Notes: generated by a model not told the origin, from the letters alone. A DNA stretch of 64,000 nt from Mucilaginibacter sp. L3T2-6 (GCF_030519355.1 NZ_JAUMKC010000005.1:186001-250000), one strand, 5' to 3'. Counted from the stretch's first letter, positions 43,573 to 53,285 are shown. Program-made: numbers and translations.

Positions 43573-44415
43573 TTGAAAACATTTACAACCAAACAGCCCG
43601 TACATCAATATCTCCTTCAGCTTAAGGCAACGGGCAAAAGTATTGGTTTTGTGGCCACTATGGGCGCGCTGCACCAGGGGCACCTCTCGCTCATCCAACT
43701 GGCTAAACAGCAGAATGATATTGTTGTTTGCAGCATTTTTGTAAACCCCACCCAGTTTAACGACCCCAAAGACCTGGAGAAATACCCCCGCACACTGGAT
43801 GCCGACAGCCGTTTGCTTGAAGGCGCAGGATGCGATGTTTTGTTTGCGCCCGGGGTAAACCAGATGTATGATGATAATGAACAATGGCATTTAAACATCG
43901 GCGAAACCGAGCACCTGCTGGAAGGCGAGTTTCGCCCGGGGCATTACCAGGGCGTTACGCAGGTAGTGTATAAGCTGTTCAATATCATTCCTGCCGGCAG
44001 GGCTTACTTCGGCCAGAAGGATTACCAGCAGTTTTTAATCATCAGCAAAATGGTGCAGATGCTGAAGCTGCCCGTTGAACTGGTGATGTGCCCCATTATG
44101 CGCGAACCCGGCGGACTGGCCATGAGCTCGCGCAACGTACATCTTTCCGCAGACGACCGGCAGCATGCTTTGGTACTATCAGGAACGCTGAACCACATTA
44201 AAGATAAATTTACCCCCGATAATATTGCCGCTTTAAAGCAGGAAGCCGCCCAACTGATTAATGCCGAACCCGGCGTAGCGCTGGAATACTTTGAAATTGC
44301 CGACGGCGAAACGCTGCATGAAGCTACCCCTCAAAGCAAAACCATTGTAGCCCTGGTAGCCGCAAAAGTGGGTAACACCAGGCTGATTGATAATGTGGTT
44401 TTGGCGGGTGGTTGA
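43573..44415 (+). CDS. panC: Pantoate--beta-alanine ligase
   Basis: 280 residues with a TTG start (43573). ATP-binding HIGH-type motif TMGALHQGHLSLI (His34, His37), FVNPTQFN, GPGH-like FRPGHYQGV and the closing MSSRNVHLS segment are all present. It joins pantoate and beta-alanine to pantothenate for CoA synthesis. In many Bacteroidota panD follows; here the next gene is the KAP NTPase behind repeats, so the island may have separated panC from its partner. Confidence 0.95.
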   Translation: MKTFTTKQPVHQYLLQLKATGKSIGFVATMGALHQGHLSLIQLAKQQNDIVVCSIFVNPTQFNDPKDLEKYPRTLDADSRLLEGAGCDVLFAPGVNQMYDDNEQWHLNIGETEHLLEGEFRPGHYQGVTQVVYKLFNIIPAGRAYFGQKDYQQFLIISKMVQMLKLPVELVMCPIMREPGGLAMSSRNVHLSADDRQHALVLSGTLNHIKDKFTPDNIAALKQEAAQLINAEPGVALEYFEIADGETLHEATPQSKTIVALVAAKVGNTRLIDNVVLAGG

Positions 44416-44452
44416 ATGGGGAGTGGTTGAGTTGGCTAATAAATTAGCTGTT

Positions 44453-44567
44453 TGTTCCGTTCGCTGATTGTTCGAAACATTCCGTACAAGGTGAAACAGC
44501 AATGGGTACTTCGCTAAACGTGTTTCAGGTTGTTTCAGTGTGTTCGGCACAGGGAGAGAACGGAACA
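44453..44567. repeat. 115-bp TIR repeat, copy 1
   Basis: Begins TGTTCCGTTC and ends GAACGGAACA (perfect 10-bp terminal inverted repeats). An inner inverted pair TGAAACA / TGTTTCA is present. It differs from copy 2 at three positions. Confidence 0.9.
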
Positions 44568-44675
44568 GGATTAAATAGCCGGGACTGTTTTACCGTTTGT
44601 ATTGATTTCAATTTAATACTGTAAAGACCTGACCTCCCGCCCGAAATAGTTTCTCAATATAATTCCTGTATTGTT

Positions 44676-44790
44676 TGTTCCGTTCGCTGATTGTTCGAAA
44701 CATTGCGGACAAGGTGAAACAGCAATGGGTACTTCGCTAAACGTGTTTCAGGTTGTTTCAGCGTGTTCGGCACAGGGAGAGAACGGAACA
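44676..44790. repeat. 115-bp TIR repeat, copy 2
   Basis: Same length, ends and orientation as copy 1. It lies about 75 bases before the start of the KAP NTPase gene. Confidence 0.9.
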
Positions 44791-44863
44791 AGATTATGGC
44801 CGTTTTTGACTGTTTGCTTATATTAGACAGTTAATTGTTATATTAGATACCTAAACCGAGCAA

Positions 44864-46303
44864 ATGGAGCACATTGATATATCAGATCAACTTGAGCTTT
44901 TCAAAGAGCACATTGAAAATAGCAAAAACTTAAGAATAATTGTATCGGGGCCATTTGGAAGTGGCAAAACATACTTTCTGGACAAGTTTTTCGATAATAA
45001 TACGGCATATAATTTAATTAAGCTATATCCTGTTAACTACTCAGTTGCAAGCAATGAGGATATTTTTCAGCTGATTAAATTCGACGTTTTATTTGAGCTA
45101 CTGTGTAATCCTGGGGTTGAATTCAACAAAGAATATTTTGATAATTTTTTAACCGGTCAGCTGTTTGTTCAACAAAATGCATTTGACATAATAAAGCCGT
45201 TGATTGAAAAAATTCCTAAAATTGGAAAAGCTACAGCAACGGCTGCTGATACCTTGATTAAGTTTAGTGAAAAATATGAAGAATTTCATAAAGATGTACA
45301 AGTTGACGATTTTAAAAAAGCTACAGATTTTATAAAAAAAATAAAAAATGCTATAGCTTCGGTCGAAGAAGACTCAATCACAGAATTAATTAGAGCATCT
45401 ATACAATCCTTATCCGTAGAAAATAAAGAGACAGTTTTATTAATTGACGACCTTGACCGTATAGACCCGGAACACATTTTTAGGATTTTAAATGTTTTTT
45501 CATCTCATTTTGACAGCCATACAAACGGGAATAAATTCTTTTTCGACAAAATCATCCTGGTTTGCGACGTTGAAAACATCAGGACAATCTTTCATAACCG
45601 ATATGGTTCAAATATTGACTTTTCCGGATATATTGATAAGTTTTATTCGAGAAACATTTTCAGGTTCAATAATAATTTGAACATAGAGCAATTCATAGAA
45701 CGGAGTATTCAATTAATTGATGGAAATGATGTTTTTAACCATGCATTAGGCATACGTGAAGGCTCAAGTCAATACTTTTTTTTAGTTTGTATTTTAAAGG
45801 ATTTGCTAGCTCGCCATTATATCAACTTGCGAAAGCTACGCGGACTGGAAAAAATGCCGTTTGCCAAAGTAAATAGTATAAGTGCATCTTTACCCGGAGG
45901 AAACCGCCTTTCCAGAACCGAACATCCAATCATTGTAATTATCGAGTTATTAATAGACATTCTGGGGAGCAAAAAAGTATTATTAGAAGCCGTAAACGAT
46001 TTGCAAAACTTTAATGCGTCTGTTGAATCACAATCTAAGATATTCGCGGGCTTAATGCTCCCACTTTTAGGCATAAAGGAAAACAGGTTAGATTCCGGCC
46101 AGATATGTAGTTTTTTTAATCCCGAAAAAAACAAGCCTTTTAAGTATAGATTATGGGAAACTCGAGATAAAGTATTTTATGCAGATTTTAACCTGCAAGA
46201 TCACGGTTATGAACCAAGCCTGGATTTTGATACACATCAAATCAACGTATTAAATCTTTTTTTACAATTGATACAGCAACTTGATAAATATAAAGTGATT
46301 TAA
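44864..46303 (+). CDS. KAP family P-loop NTPase
   Basis: 479 residues. Walker A GPFGSGKT at 29-36 and Walker B LLIDDLDR at 192-199; the DDLDR hallmark identifies KAP NTPases. No membrane insertion of the classic KAP type is obvious. A central charged helical region (residues 120-170) follows the first domain part. KAP NTPases are often found in anti-phage defence loci and in plasmids; by itself this gene has no visible effector. It is AT-rich compared with its neighbours and bracketed by repeat copies, which suggests transfer. Confidence 0.8.
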   Translation: MEHIDISDQLELFKEHIENSKNLRIIVSGPFGSGKTYFLDKFFDNNTAYNLIKLYPVNYSVASNEDIFQLIKFDVLFELLCNPGVEFNKEYFDNFLTGQLFVQQNAFDIIKPLIEKIPKIGKATATAADTLIKFSEKYEEFHKDVQVDDFKKATDFIKKIKNAIASVEEDSITELIRASIQSLSVENKETVLLIDDLDRIDPEHIFRILNVFSSHFDSHTNGNKFFFDKIILVCDVENIRTIFHNRYGSNIDFSGYIDKFYSRNIFRFNNNLNIEQFIERSIQLIDGNDVFNHALGIREGSSQYFFLVCILKDLLARHYINLRKLRGLEKMPFAKVNSISASLPGGNRLSRTEHPIIVIIELLIDILGSKKVLLEAVNDLQNFNASVESQSKIFAGLMLPLLGIKENRLDSGQICSFFNPEKNKPFKYRLWETRDKVFYADFNLQDHGYEPSLDFDTHQINVLNLFLQLIQQLDKYKVI

Positions 46304-46374
46304 TTGCTGTTTATCGGTATCAGTATTAGATATACTAAGCCATCACCCATGATGAGACTGTAACCGTAGATATT

Positions 46375-46489
46375 TGTTCCGTTCGCTAATTGTGCGAAAC
46401 ATTCCGAACAGGGTGAAACAGCAATGGGTATTTCGCTAAAGTTGTTTCAGGTTGTTTCAGTGTGTCCGGCACAACAAGAGAACGGAACA
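46375..46489. repeat. 115-bp TIR repeat, copy 3
   Basis: Same length and terminal inverted repeats as copies 1 and 2, about a dozen substitutions. It lies between the KAP gene and the 3' end of the Toprim-like gene, 27 bases from its stop. Confidence 0.9.
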
Positions 46490-46515
46490 AGAGGCATCGT
46501 CTTAATCCTTTGTCA

Positions 46516-47577
46516 TCAAAATGGCGGTTCGGTGGGATAGCTGCCCTTTGGCGGGATGATGTAGTGTTTGGTTTCTTTCAGCACATCGGCAATGTCCAGC
46601 CCGTTAACCTTATCAAATGCGCTGGCTTTCTTTTCCAGCAGCGATGATACGCTGATCTGCATGCCCGGAAATTCCTTTTTAATGGCATCTGCTTTAATCT
46701 TCCAAAAATCATAAGCATTTACATCCGGAAACAGCATTACACTGCGCTTTTTAAGTATGCTTAACCTTTGCGGCGTAAGGTTGCTTAATCCGCCGGTTGC
46801 CAGCCACAAATAGTCGGGGCAGTAGTGCGATGCAATGATGGCAGTTTTCTCGCTTTCAACCACCGCCACCGATTTACCGGGGAACTGCGCCAGCAGGTGC
46901 TCACCGAAAAGGCATTGCTTCAATACAAAGTTTCTGGGCGGCAGCTGGGCAAGCTTAAATACATCAGTGGCCTTGTGTACGCAAAATAAACCTTCGCATT
47001 GGCATAGTTTACTCCTTTCCTTCAGCAGCAGGCTGTGCATCCAGGTTACATGGTTGTAGGGCTCTTTTACCCTTTTGCCGGTAACAGCATCATACAGCAT
47101 TACCTTGCCGGTACGTACCAGGTTGCGTGTATCGATATACCAGAAAACGGTTGCGCCGTCCCAATGGTCTGATGTGCCGATGCAATACATCTGCTTTAGC
47201 CGCTGACTTTCGTCGTACCCGAACTTTTTGTACAGGTAAGCGGTAAAGTTATCGGGGTCGCTTTCAATAGTGCGGGCAAGCCAGCGGGGGTCAATGGTAC
47301 AGCGTTCATCGGGTATGGGCGGGGGTGGTGCAGGCCTGTTTTTAAATGTTGAAATAAATGCCCTGCTGTTATTGCTGCCGTGCTGCATAAAATAGTCTTT
47401 TGGTTTATAGTGATAGCCGCAGTTAAGCTCCCGGTCGCAGCGGCCAACGTCTTCGTGCAGGTATTCGCCGGTTTCGGTATCAATATAACGGGTAAAAGTT
47501 TTGTTGCGGTGCTGGCACTCCGGGCATTTAAAACGGCTGTGCGGCCCGCTGTAGGGTTGTAGTGTGTAACGGTACAT
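46516..47577 (-). CDS. DUF6371-type zinc-finger/Toprim-like replication protein
   Basis: 353 residues. An N-terminal zinc finger (Cys18, Cys21, Cys47, Cys53) is followed by a basic and proline-rich linker (residues 80-90). The C-terminal half has VVESEKTAI (240-248) and LFPDVNAYD (282-290), which resemble the conserved Glu and Asp motifs of the Toprim domain in DnaG-type primases. This fits the DUF6371 family found with RepA-like helicases in Bacteroidota mobile elements. The helicase gene lies upstream on the same strand. Confidence 0.75.
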   Translation of the reverse strand: MYRYTLQPYSGPHSRFKCPECQHRNKTFTRYIDTETGEYLHEDVGRCDRELNCGYHYKPKDYFMQHGSNNSRAFISTFKNRPAPPPPIPDERCTIDPRWLARTIESDPDNFTAYLYKKFGYDESQRLKQMYCIGTSDHWDGATVFWYIDTRNLVRTGKVMLYDAVTGKRVKEPYNHVTWMHSLLLKERSKLCQCEGLFCVHKATDVFKLAQLPPRNFVLKQCLFGEHLLAQFPGKSVAVVESEKTAIIASHYCPDYLWLATGGLSNLTPQRLSILKKRSVMLFPDVNAYDFWKIKADAIKKEFPGMQISVSSLLEKKASAFDKVNGLDIADVLKETKHYIIPPKGSYPTEPPF

Positions 47578-47603
47578 GGGGGTGTGGGTTTGGTAGTTAG
47601 TCT

Positions 47604-47830
<227 letters not shown>

Positions 47831-47850
<20 letters not shown>

Positions 47851-48904
47851 ATTTTAACAGCCGGTTTACTTTACTGAACGATATGCCCAGTTGGTAGCCT
47901 ATCTGGCGCAGGGTGAGTCCTTGTTTGCGCAGTTCGGCTGCATCGGCGGCTAACTGATTGCGTTCGTTATCGTCCTTTGCGCGCAGGTGTTCGTTTTCGC
48001 TGCTGTAACCTTTAAAGGCATAATGTAAAAAGTTATCAGGCTTATGCAGGTCGAACACGCATACATTTTTATCGCCATAAACCTGTTCGGTATTGCGTTG
48101 CTTTATTTGTTTAATGTAGCGGGTATCGGGGCTGTTGTTGCTGTCGCCAATGGCAAACGAGCTGTCGCAAAAGTTCATCAGCATTTTACTTCCCTGCAAA
48201 TCATTACTGGTAATAGGCCTGCTTTTATCGCGCTTGGGGGTATGGGCCAGCGCCAGTATGCTCAGGTTATATTTATTTTTTAACGATTTTAGCTGCTTCA
48301 TTAATGGCAGGGCGTCTCTTGCCTGCTCGGTTTCGCTGCGCATGTAGGTAATGTTATCAATTATCAGTATGCGGGTATCATATTGTATAATGGCCTCTTC
48401 CAATGCCCGGTACAGGTAAACCTCCAGTTCGTTTTCGTTATAGCTGGCGGATGGGTCGGGGTTGAGGTCGGCACGGTAAAAGTGCTCTTCAAAACGGTAA
48501 TGCTTTTGCCAGTCGTGCGTGTAGCGGGCTTCCAGCTGCTTGTCATTCAGCTCAAAATCGCAGTAAAGCACCGGCTGTTTGTCGCCCTCGTAGGTAAACG
48601 GTTCAATGCTGGTGCCTGTACTGATGCTGTTACCGATTTGAATAGCCAGTACCGATTTACCCAGGTTACTGTCAGCAAATAAAATACAAAGCTCGCCTTC
48701 GTACCAAAACTTGCCGAAAAGCATTTGAGGGACCGGCCGGCTGGCGGCCTCTTCAATACAGTTATTAAATGTGCGGATACGCAGCATGCCATCGGTGCGG
48801 GGTTGCTGCATCTGGGTTTCAAGGCGGCTGCACTCTGCTTTAAGCTCCTCGGGGGCTACCATCAGCTTTCGCCAGTCGTAGGGTTGTTCGTTTAAGTTTT
48901 CCAT
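47831..48904 (-). CDS. RepA-like hexameric helicase / AAA ATPase
   Basis: 357 residues. Walker A ADSNLGKS (77-84), Walker B ILIIDN (179-184), and the ALAHTPKR segment place it with RepA/DnaB-like RecA-fold helicases that serve mobile-element replication. A C-terminal helix-turn-helix (LTLRQIGYQLGISFSKVNRLL) may bind DNA. The extreme C-terminus is encoded by the heptamer repeat array. Partner: the Toprim-like protein downstream. No recombinase or mobilisation gene is present nearby. Confidence 0.8.
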
Positions 48905-48925
48905 TTATTTTTTATTAAGATTTTT

Positions 48926-48975
48926 GCTTGTTTCATCCTGTTTCAGGTTGTCCGGAACGCAAAGCGAACGGAACA
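48926..48975. repeat. TIR repeat, internally deleted copy 4
   Basis: About 50 bases that match the 3' half of the 115-bp unit: TGTTTCA twice, GTCCGGAACGC, then GAACGGAACA. It lies just upstream of the helicase gene. Confidence 0.7.
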
Positions 48976-49105
48976 AGGCAGCGCGGGGAGCACTGTAAAT
49001 TTGATACCAGGAAATAAAGGGTTACCGGTTAATTACCCGTAGCCTATCAGACCTTACAAATGTAAAGAAATATCTGTAATAAAAAAGAAATGTATGTATT
49101 TTTTT
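48976..49105. other. Spacer between deleted repeat copies
   Basis: 130 bases of AT-rich sequence with no ORF of note. Together with copies 4 and 5 it makes up the non-coding upstream region of the helicase gene and could hold its promoter or an origin; I see no iterons. Confidence 0.4.
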
Positions 49106-49152
49106 TGTTCCGTTCTCTTTTTGTCCGGCACAAGGTGAAACAAGGCGGAACA
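49106..49152. repeat. TIR repeat, internally deleted copy 5
   Basis: About 47 bases starting TGTTCCGTTC and ending GGCGGAACA, with the inner TGAAACA. It marks the right edge of the island, 15 bases before the stop of the next host gene. Confidence 0.7.
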
Positions 49153-49167
49153 AAACGGGCTAAACTA

Positions 49168-50094
49168 TCAACTATACGCCGCCAGCTTTTCGCCCATAAC
49201 CTCGCTGATCTTGCGGTACGATTCAAACGTCCAGCCGGCTACGTGAGGGGTGAGCAGCACTTTGCCGCAGTGAATTAATTCATCAAACCACTCCTGTTCG
49301 GCAAGCGCCGGGAATTTCTCTACTTCAAGCACATCCAGAGCGGCCCCTAATATTTTGCCTTGCTTAATGGCGTTCAGCACCGCCCTCACCTGTGCAGTTT
49401 TTCCGCGTGAAGTGTTGATGAAGAACACCGGCTTTTTAAAATGAAAGAGGTATTCCTCGCTTACCAGCGCTTCGGTTTCTTTGGTGAGCGGCACATGCAG
49501 GCTTAACACATCGCTGTGCTTTACTATCTCCTCCATGCTTACCTCGCGGGCATAAGCATCGCTGAAACCGGTTTTATATTTATCGTAGGCAATAACATTT
49601 ACCTCAAACCCCGAAAGCTTTTTAGCGAAGCTGCGGCCCATAAAACCATAACCAATTATGCCAACGGTTTTGCCTTTCAGCTCGTAACCACGGTTGGCTT
49701 CGCGCTGCCAGCTGCCGGAGCGGATCTGCCGGTCGGCGGCGTTAAAATTGTTCATTAACGAAAGCAGCATGCCAACAGCATGTTCGCCCACAGCGTCCAT
49801 ATTGCCTTCGGGAGCATTGATCAGGGCGATGTTCTTCTCGGCGGCATAGGCTTCGTCAATATTATCCATACCTGCGCCTGCACGGCAAACAAAACGCAGA
49901 TTAGCGGCAGCGTCAATCACCTTCCTGTCGACGTTAAATTTGGAGCGGATGACCAAACCGGCATAATCGCCGATAATTTCTAAAGCTTCAGCAGCGGTTA
50001 TGGTAGGCCGGTAATCGCACACGTAGCCTTTGGCTTCGGCCATTTCAATAAATACGGGGTGTATATCGTCGGCAATGAGGATGTTGTTTTTCAA
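49168..50094 (-). CDS. D-isomer 2-hydroxyacid dehydrogenase (phosphoglycerate dehydrogenase-like)
   Basis: 308 residues with a TTG start. Rossmann NAD site GIIGYGFMGRSF, catalytic Arg in NTSRGKTAQV, Glu in the DVLEVEKF segment and His in LLTPHVAGWT. It lacks the C-terminal ACT domain of long SerA, so it is a type 3-like short enzyme. It may make 3-phosphohydroxypyruvate for serine synthesis or act on another 2-hydroxyacid. Confidence 0.8.
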   Translation of the reverse strand: MKNNILIADDIHPVFIEMAEAKGYVCDYRPTITAAEALEIIGDYAGLVIRSKFNVDRKVIDAAANLRFVCRAGAGMDNIDEAYAAEKNIALINAPEGNMDAVGEHAVGMLLSLMNNFNAADRQIRSGSWQREANRGYELKGKTVGIIGYGFMGRSFAKKLSGFEVNVIAYDKYKTGFSDAYAREVSMEEIVKHSDVLSLHVPLTKETEALVSEEYLFHFKKPVFFINTSRGKTAQVRAVLNAIKQGKILGAALDVLEVEKFPALAEQEWFDELIHCGKVLLTPHVAGWTFESYRKISEVMGEKLAAYS

Positions 50095-50460
50095 ATGAGT
50101 ATTTTTAAAGGGGCAAATTTATTAATAATTATTACAGGACATTAGCCCCCTCTAAATCTTCCCCGGTTGGGGAGACTTTAGCTTAGGGATATATTAAGCC
50201 CTTCCTTCCGGGGAGGGTTTGGGTGGGGCTAAAACCAGCATATTTATATTTTTTAGACAGCTTCGGAAGAGATTAAAGGGATGGATTTTGCGCAATTTTC
50301 TGACTATCTGCAAAAAAGCAAAGCTAAATTGGTTGCCAAACCATAGGCAAGCTGCTTAACCATTAGATCACTAAACGCCGAAATATACTATTTTAAAACA
50401 GCCGCGTTAATAGTACTGTTATAGTTACCGAAGGTTAAACCTTCCAGATATTCGATCAAG
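50095..50460. other. 366-bp intergenic region with one dispersed repeat
   Basis: Apart from the 50142-50230 repeat I see no gene. The part after 50240 shows no promoter that I trust. Confidence 0.5.
50142..50230. repeat. 38-bp dispersed repeat, intergenic full-length copy 4
   Basis: The 38-bp unit at 50142-50179 is followed by a second, inverted arm ending GGTTTGGGTGGGGCT at 50230. The full element is about 89 bp with AGCCCC / GGGGCT ends. The three phage copies keep only the left arm. Confidence 0.8.
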
Positions 50461-51018
50461 ATGAGATTAAGAAGATTACGTTCCGGTGTGAAGATACAGG
50501 CCAGCAGGCTGTCGGAACAGGGATTCAGGCAGATATTCGACCGCATTAACCAACTCAGTATAAAAAACGGCGTTGATAAATTAGGCCTCGATAAGTTTAT
50601 AGAGCAATGCGCATACCTGGCGGCAGGCTCCGGGGCCATATCCGGCACGGGCGGCGTGGTCACCATGATTGTTGGCGTCCCGCTTGACTTTGTGAACCTG
50701 ATCACCCAGCAGTTCCGCGTTACCATGGCCATAATGTATGCGGCACGCGGGCATTACCAGGTAAACTTTGAGGAATTTATGCAGTTTATTGCCACCTCGC
50801 TAAAGGTTGAGGCAGGCGTTACGCTTACCAAAAGCATGCTGGAGCGCGTTGCCGAAAAGCTGCTGATGATACTGGGCACGCGCACCGCCGAGCGGCTTAT
50901 ACCCATAGTAGGTGCGGCAATAGGCGGCGCTGCCAATTATATGTTCATCAAACGCATGGCGCAATCGGTTAAAGAGATGGAGAATTTTATTGAACCGGTG
51001 GTGGTAGAGGTTTCTTAA
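50461..51018 (+). CDS. EcsC-like membrane-associated protein
   Basis: 185 residues. A glycine-rich hydrophobic region (LAAGSGAISGTGGVVTMIVGVPLDFVNLI) and a second one (LIPIVGAAIGGAANYMFI) match the EcsC family, in which the aspartate in the PLDF motif is conserved. Function is unknown. It overlaps the convergent rsmA stop by 4 bases. Confidence 0.55.
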   Translation: MRLRRLRSGVKIQASRLSEQGFRQIFDRINQLSIKNGVDKLGLDKFIEQCAYLAAGSGAISGTGGVVTMIVGVPLDFVNLITQQFRVTMAIMYAARGHYQVNFEEFMQFIATSLKVEAGVTLTKSMLERVAEKLLMILGTRTAERLIPIVGAAIGGAANYMFIKRMAQSVKEMENFIEPVVVEVS

Positions 51019-51803
51019 GCTATCTGCCTGCTTTCCGCAATCTTGTTCGTCAGGTTCACAAAATCAGCAACACTCAGCCTTTCGGCTCTCAGATCGAGCA
51101 GGGGCTCATCAGCCATTTTCTCTTTATTGATCAATGAGGACACCGCATTGCGAAGGGTTTTGCGCCGCTGGTTAAACCCGGCCTTTACCACCTGCCAGAA
51201 AAGCTTTTCGTCGCATCCGAGCGTTTTCACATCATTTCTGGTCAGCCTGATCACTGCCGATAACACCTTTGGCGGCGGGTTAAATACGCCCGCTTTAACG
51301 GTAAACAGGTACTCAACCTTATAATAAGCCTGCAAAAACACGCTCAGTATGCCATACTCCTTGCTGCCGGGCTTTGCATTGCAGCGTTCGGCTACTTCTT
51401 TCTGAAACATGCCGACCACCTCAACCACCTGCTGCCGGTTATCGAGCACTTTAAATAATATCTGGGAGGATATGTTGTACGGGAAGTTCCCGATAATACC
51501 CATCGGCCCGCTAAAATGGGCTGCGAAATCCAGTTCTAAAAAGTCGGCGTTAATCAGGCGCTCACCCAGCAACGGGTATTTCTTTTGAAGATACTCGTAA
51601 GATTCGGTGTCGATATCGATCAGCGAAACCTCTAAATCTTTCTTTTGCAGCAAAAAATCAGACAAGATGCCCATCCCGGGGCCTACTTCCAATACCTGGC
51701 TGTAGCCCAGCGCCGGCCGCAGACTGTCTACAATTTTTGCAGCTATGTTTTTATCAGTAAGAAAATGCTGACCGAGATGTTTTTTTGCTCTTACCAATGA
51801 CAT
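51015..51803 (-). CDS. rsmA: 16S rRNA (adenine1518-N6/adenine1519-N6)-dimethyltransferase
   Basis: 262 residues. LGQHFLTDKNIA, SAM-binding LEVGPGMGILS and catalytic NFPYNISSQIL are canonical for RsmA/KsgA. It dimethylates two adenines near the 3' end of 16S rRNA during 30S maturation. A TCAAATATTTGA palindrome lies 7 bases upstream of the start (51810-51821). Confidence 0.95.
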   Translation of the reverse strand: MSLVRAKKHLGQHFLTDKNIAAKIVDSLRPALGYSQVLEVGPGMGILSDFLLQKKDLEVSLIDIDTESYEYLQKKYPLLGERLINADFLELDFAAHFSGPMGIIGNFPYNISSQILFKVLDNRQQVVEVVGMFQKEVAERCNAKPGSKEYGILSVFLQAYYKVEYLFTVKAGVFNPPPKVLSAVIRLTRNDVKTLGCDEKLFWQVVKAGFNQRRKTLRNAVSSLINKEKMADEPLLDLRAERLSVADFVNLTNKIAESRQIA

Positions 51804-52014
51804 TATTACTCAAATATTTGAGCAAATTAAGGCATATTTGTGCTTTAATAAGAAAGTTATCTTTTAATTTGCGGTGTTGAAGCAGAAGGCGCAAAGCAAA
51901 AAGCTGAAAGCAAAACAATAGATTAAGCAAAATATCCGCCGTAAAAATCAAAGAAATCACCCCAATCAATCGGTGAAATCATTTTCAAATCGGTGTTATC
52001 ACATATAAAATAAT

Positions 52015-53076
52015 ATGGGCGAGAAAATAAAAATAGGTATCAGCATAGGCGATGTAAACGGGATAGGTCTTGAAATTATAATTAAAGCCCTGGCTGATAG
52101 CCGCATTTACGATTATTGCACCCCTGTTGTTTATGGCCATACCAAGGTGGCATCGTTTTACCGCCGTACAACTACTATTGAAGATCTTAATTTTTTTGTG
52201 ATCAACAGTCCGGCCGACACCCGGAAAGAACACCGCAAGCCCAATATGATTAATTGCTGGGACGAGGATGTAAAGATTGAGCCCGGCGTGGCGAACAGCG
52301 AGGTGGGTAAATATGCCTTTAAATCCTTAGAGCGTGCTACGGCAGATTTAATTGCAGGCCATATTGACGCACTGGTTACGGCCCCCATTAATAAAGATAC
52401 CATTCAAAGCGAGCAGTTTAATTTCCCCGGTCATACCGAATATTTGCAGGAACGCTGCGGCGCCGCCGACTCATTGATGTTTTTGGTGAGCGACACGCTG
52501 AAAGTAGGCGTTGTAACGGGGCATATCCCACTGGCAAAGGTTGCTGAAAGCATTACCATCCCCAAAATTGTGGCCAAACTTAAGCTGATGGATGCCAGTT
52601 TAAAAACCGATTTTTGGATACGCAAGCCCAAGATTGCCGTGCTTGGCCTTAACCCCCATGCCGGAGACAATGGTTTAATAGGAACCGAAGAACAAACGAT
52701 AATTACGCCTGCCATTGAGGAAGCCCGGAACAATAACATTCTGGCTTTCGGCCCTTATGCCGCCGATGGCTTTTTTGCCAATGGTACCTACCTTCAGTTC
52801 GACGCAGTGTTGGCCATGTACCACGATCAGGGACTTATACCATTCAAGCATATCGCGTTTGAATCGGGCGTTAATTTTACCGCAGGGTTAAACTTTGTAC
52901 GCACCTCGCCAGACCATGGCACTGCTTATGATATAGCCGGAAAAAACCAGGCATCAGAAGTCTCTTTCCGCGAGGCTATGTTTACCGCCATGCACATTGT
53001 AAAACGCCGCCGCGAAGGTCTTGAGCTGCAGGAAAACCCGCTGGCATTTACCAAGCTAAGCCGCGACAGGGACTAA
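52015..53076 (+). CDS. pdxA: 4-hydroxythreonine-4-phosphate dehydrogenase
   Basis: 353 residues. GDVNGIGLEIIIKAL, TAPINKDTI, FPGHTEYL, NPHAGDNGLIGTEE and MYHDQGLIPFKHIAF are the family motifs, including zinc-binding histidines. It acts in the DXP-dependent vitamin B6 pathway. It diverges from rsmA and ends before a good terminator. Confidence 0.95.
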   Translation: MGEKIKIGISIGDVNGIGLEIIIKALADSRIYDYCTPVVYGHTKVASFYRRTTTIEDLNFFVINSPADTRKEHRKPNMINCWDEDVKIEPGVANSEVGKYAFKSLERATADLIAGHIDALVTAPINKDTIQSEQFNFPGHTEYLQERCGAADSLMFLVSDTLKVGVVTGHIPLAKVAESITIPKIVAKLKLMDASLKTDFWIRKPKIAVLGLNPHAGDNGLIGTEEQTIITPAIEEARNNNILAFGPYAADGFFANGTYLQFDAVLAMYHDQGLIPFKHIAFESGVNFTAGLNFVRTSPDHGTAYDIAGKNQASEVSFREAMFTAMHIVKRRREGLELQENPLAFTKLSRDRD

Positions 53077-53151
53077 TAGCTCATTACGCCAATTAATATT
53101 ACAAATATCCGCAGGCCGGTCAGGTTTGTGTTAACTGCCGGTTTAAGTTAT

Positions 53152-53187
53152 AAAAGCCAGGGATCCGCTAAGATTTCTGGCTTTTTT
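53152..53187 (+). terminator. Terminator of pdxA
   Basis: Stem AAAAGCCAG / CTGGCTTTT with a 16-base loop and a T-run. Confidence 0.8.
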
Positions 53188-53251
53188 GTTTCATCCGGTT
53201 TTCCCGGCAATAGGTGAAAATCACTTTCCCGAAAAAAAATTAAGGTTAGTA

Positions 53252-53281
53252 TTGTTTCGTACGAAAAATTTCCTACGTTTG
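53252..53281 (+). promoter_or_regulatory. BlaI-type operator within promoter of blaI-blaR1
   Basis: The perfect 12-bp palindrome TTTCGTACGAAA (53255-53266) lies between a TTG -33-like box and TACGTTTG (53274-53281), a match to TAnnTTTG. BlaI dimers bind such dyads; the position would block RNA polymerase. Confidence 0.7.
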
Positions 53282-53285
53282 TATT

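Larger units (their letters stand above)
44416..44863. other. Non-coding region with two 115-bp repeats
   Basis: 448 bases without a convincing gene. It holds repeat copies 1 and 2 and, just before the KAP gene, two TTATATTAGA strings (44818 and 44838 regions) spaced 20 bases apart that may be an operator. Confidence 0.6.

Noticed and set aside
44453-46489. CRISPR array from the regularly repeated sequence
   Set aside because: Repeats are 115 bp with unequal, long spacers (108 bp and 1.6 kb) that include a gene, and no cas gene is present.
51810-51821. TCAAATATTTGA palindrome as an operator upstream of rsmA
   Set aside because: A/T-rich 12-mer palindromes are expected by chance in such sequence, and rsmA is usually not regulated this way.
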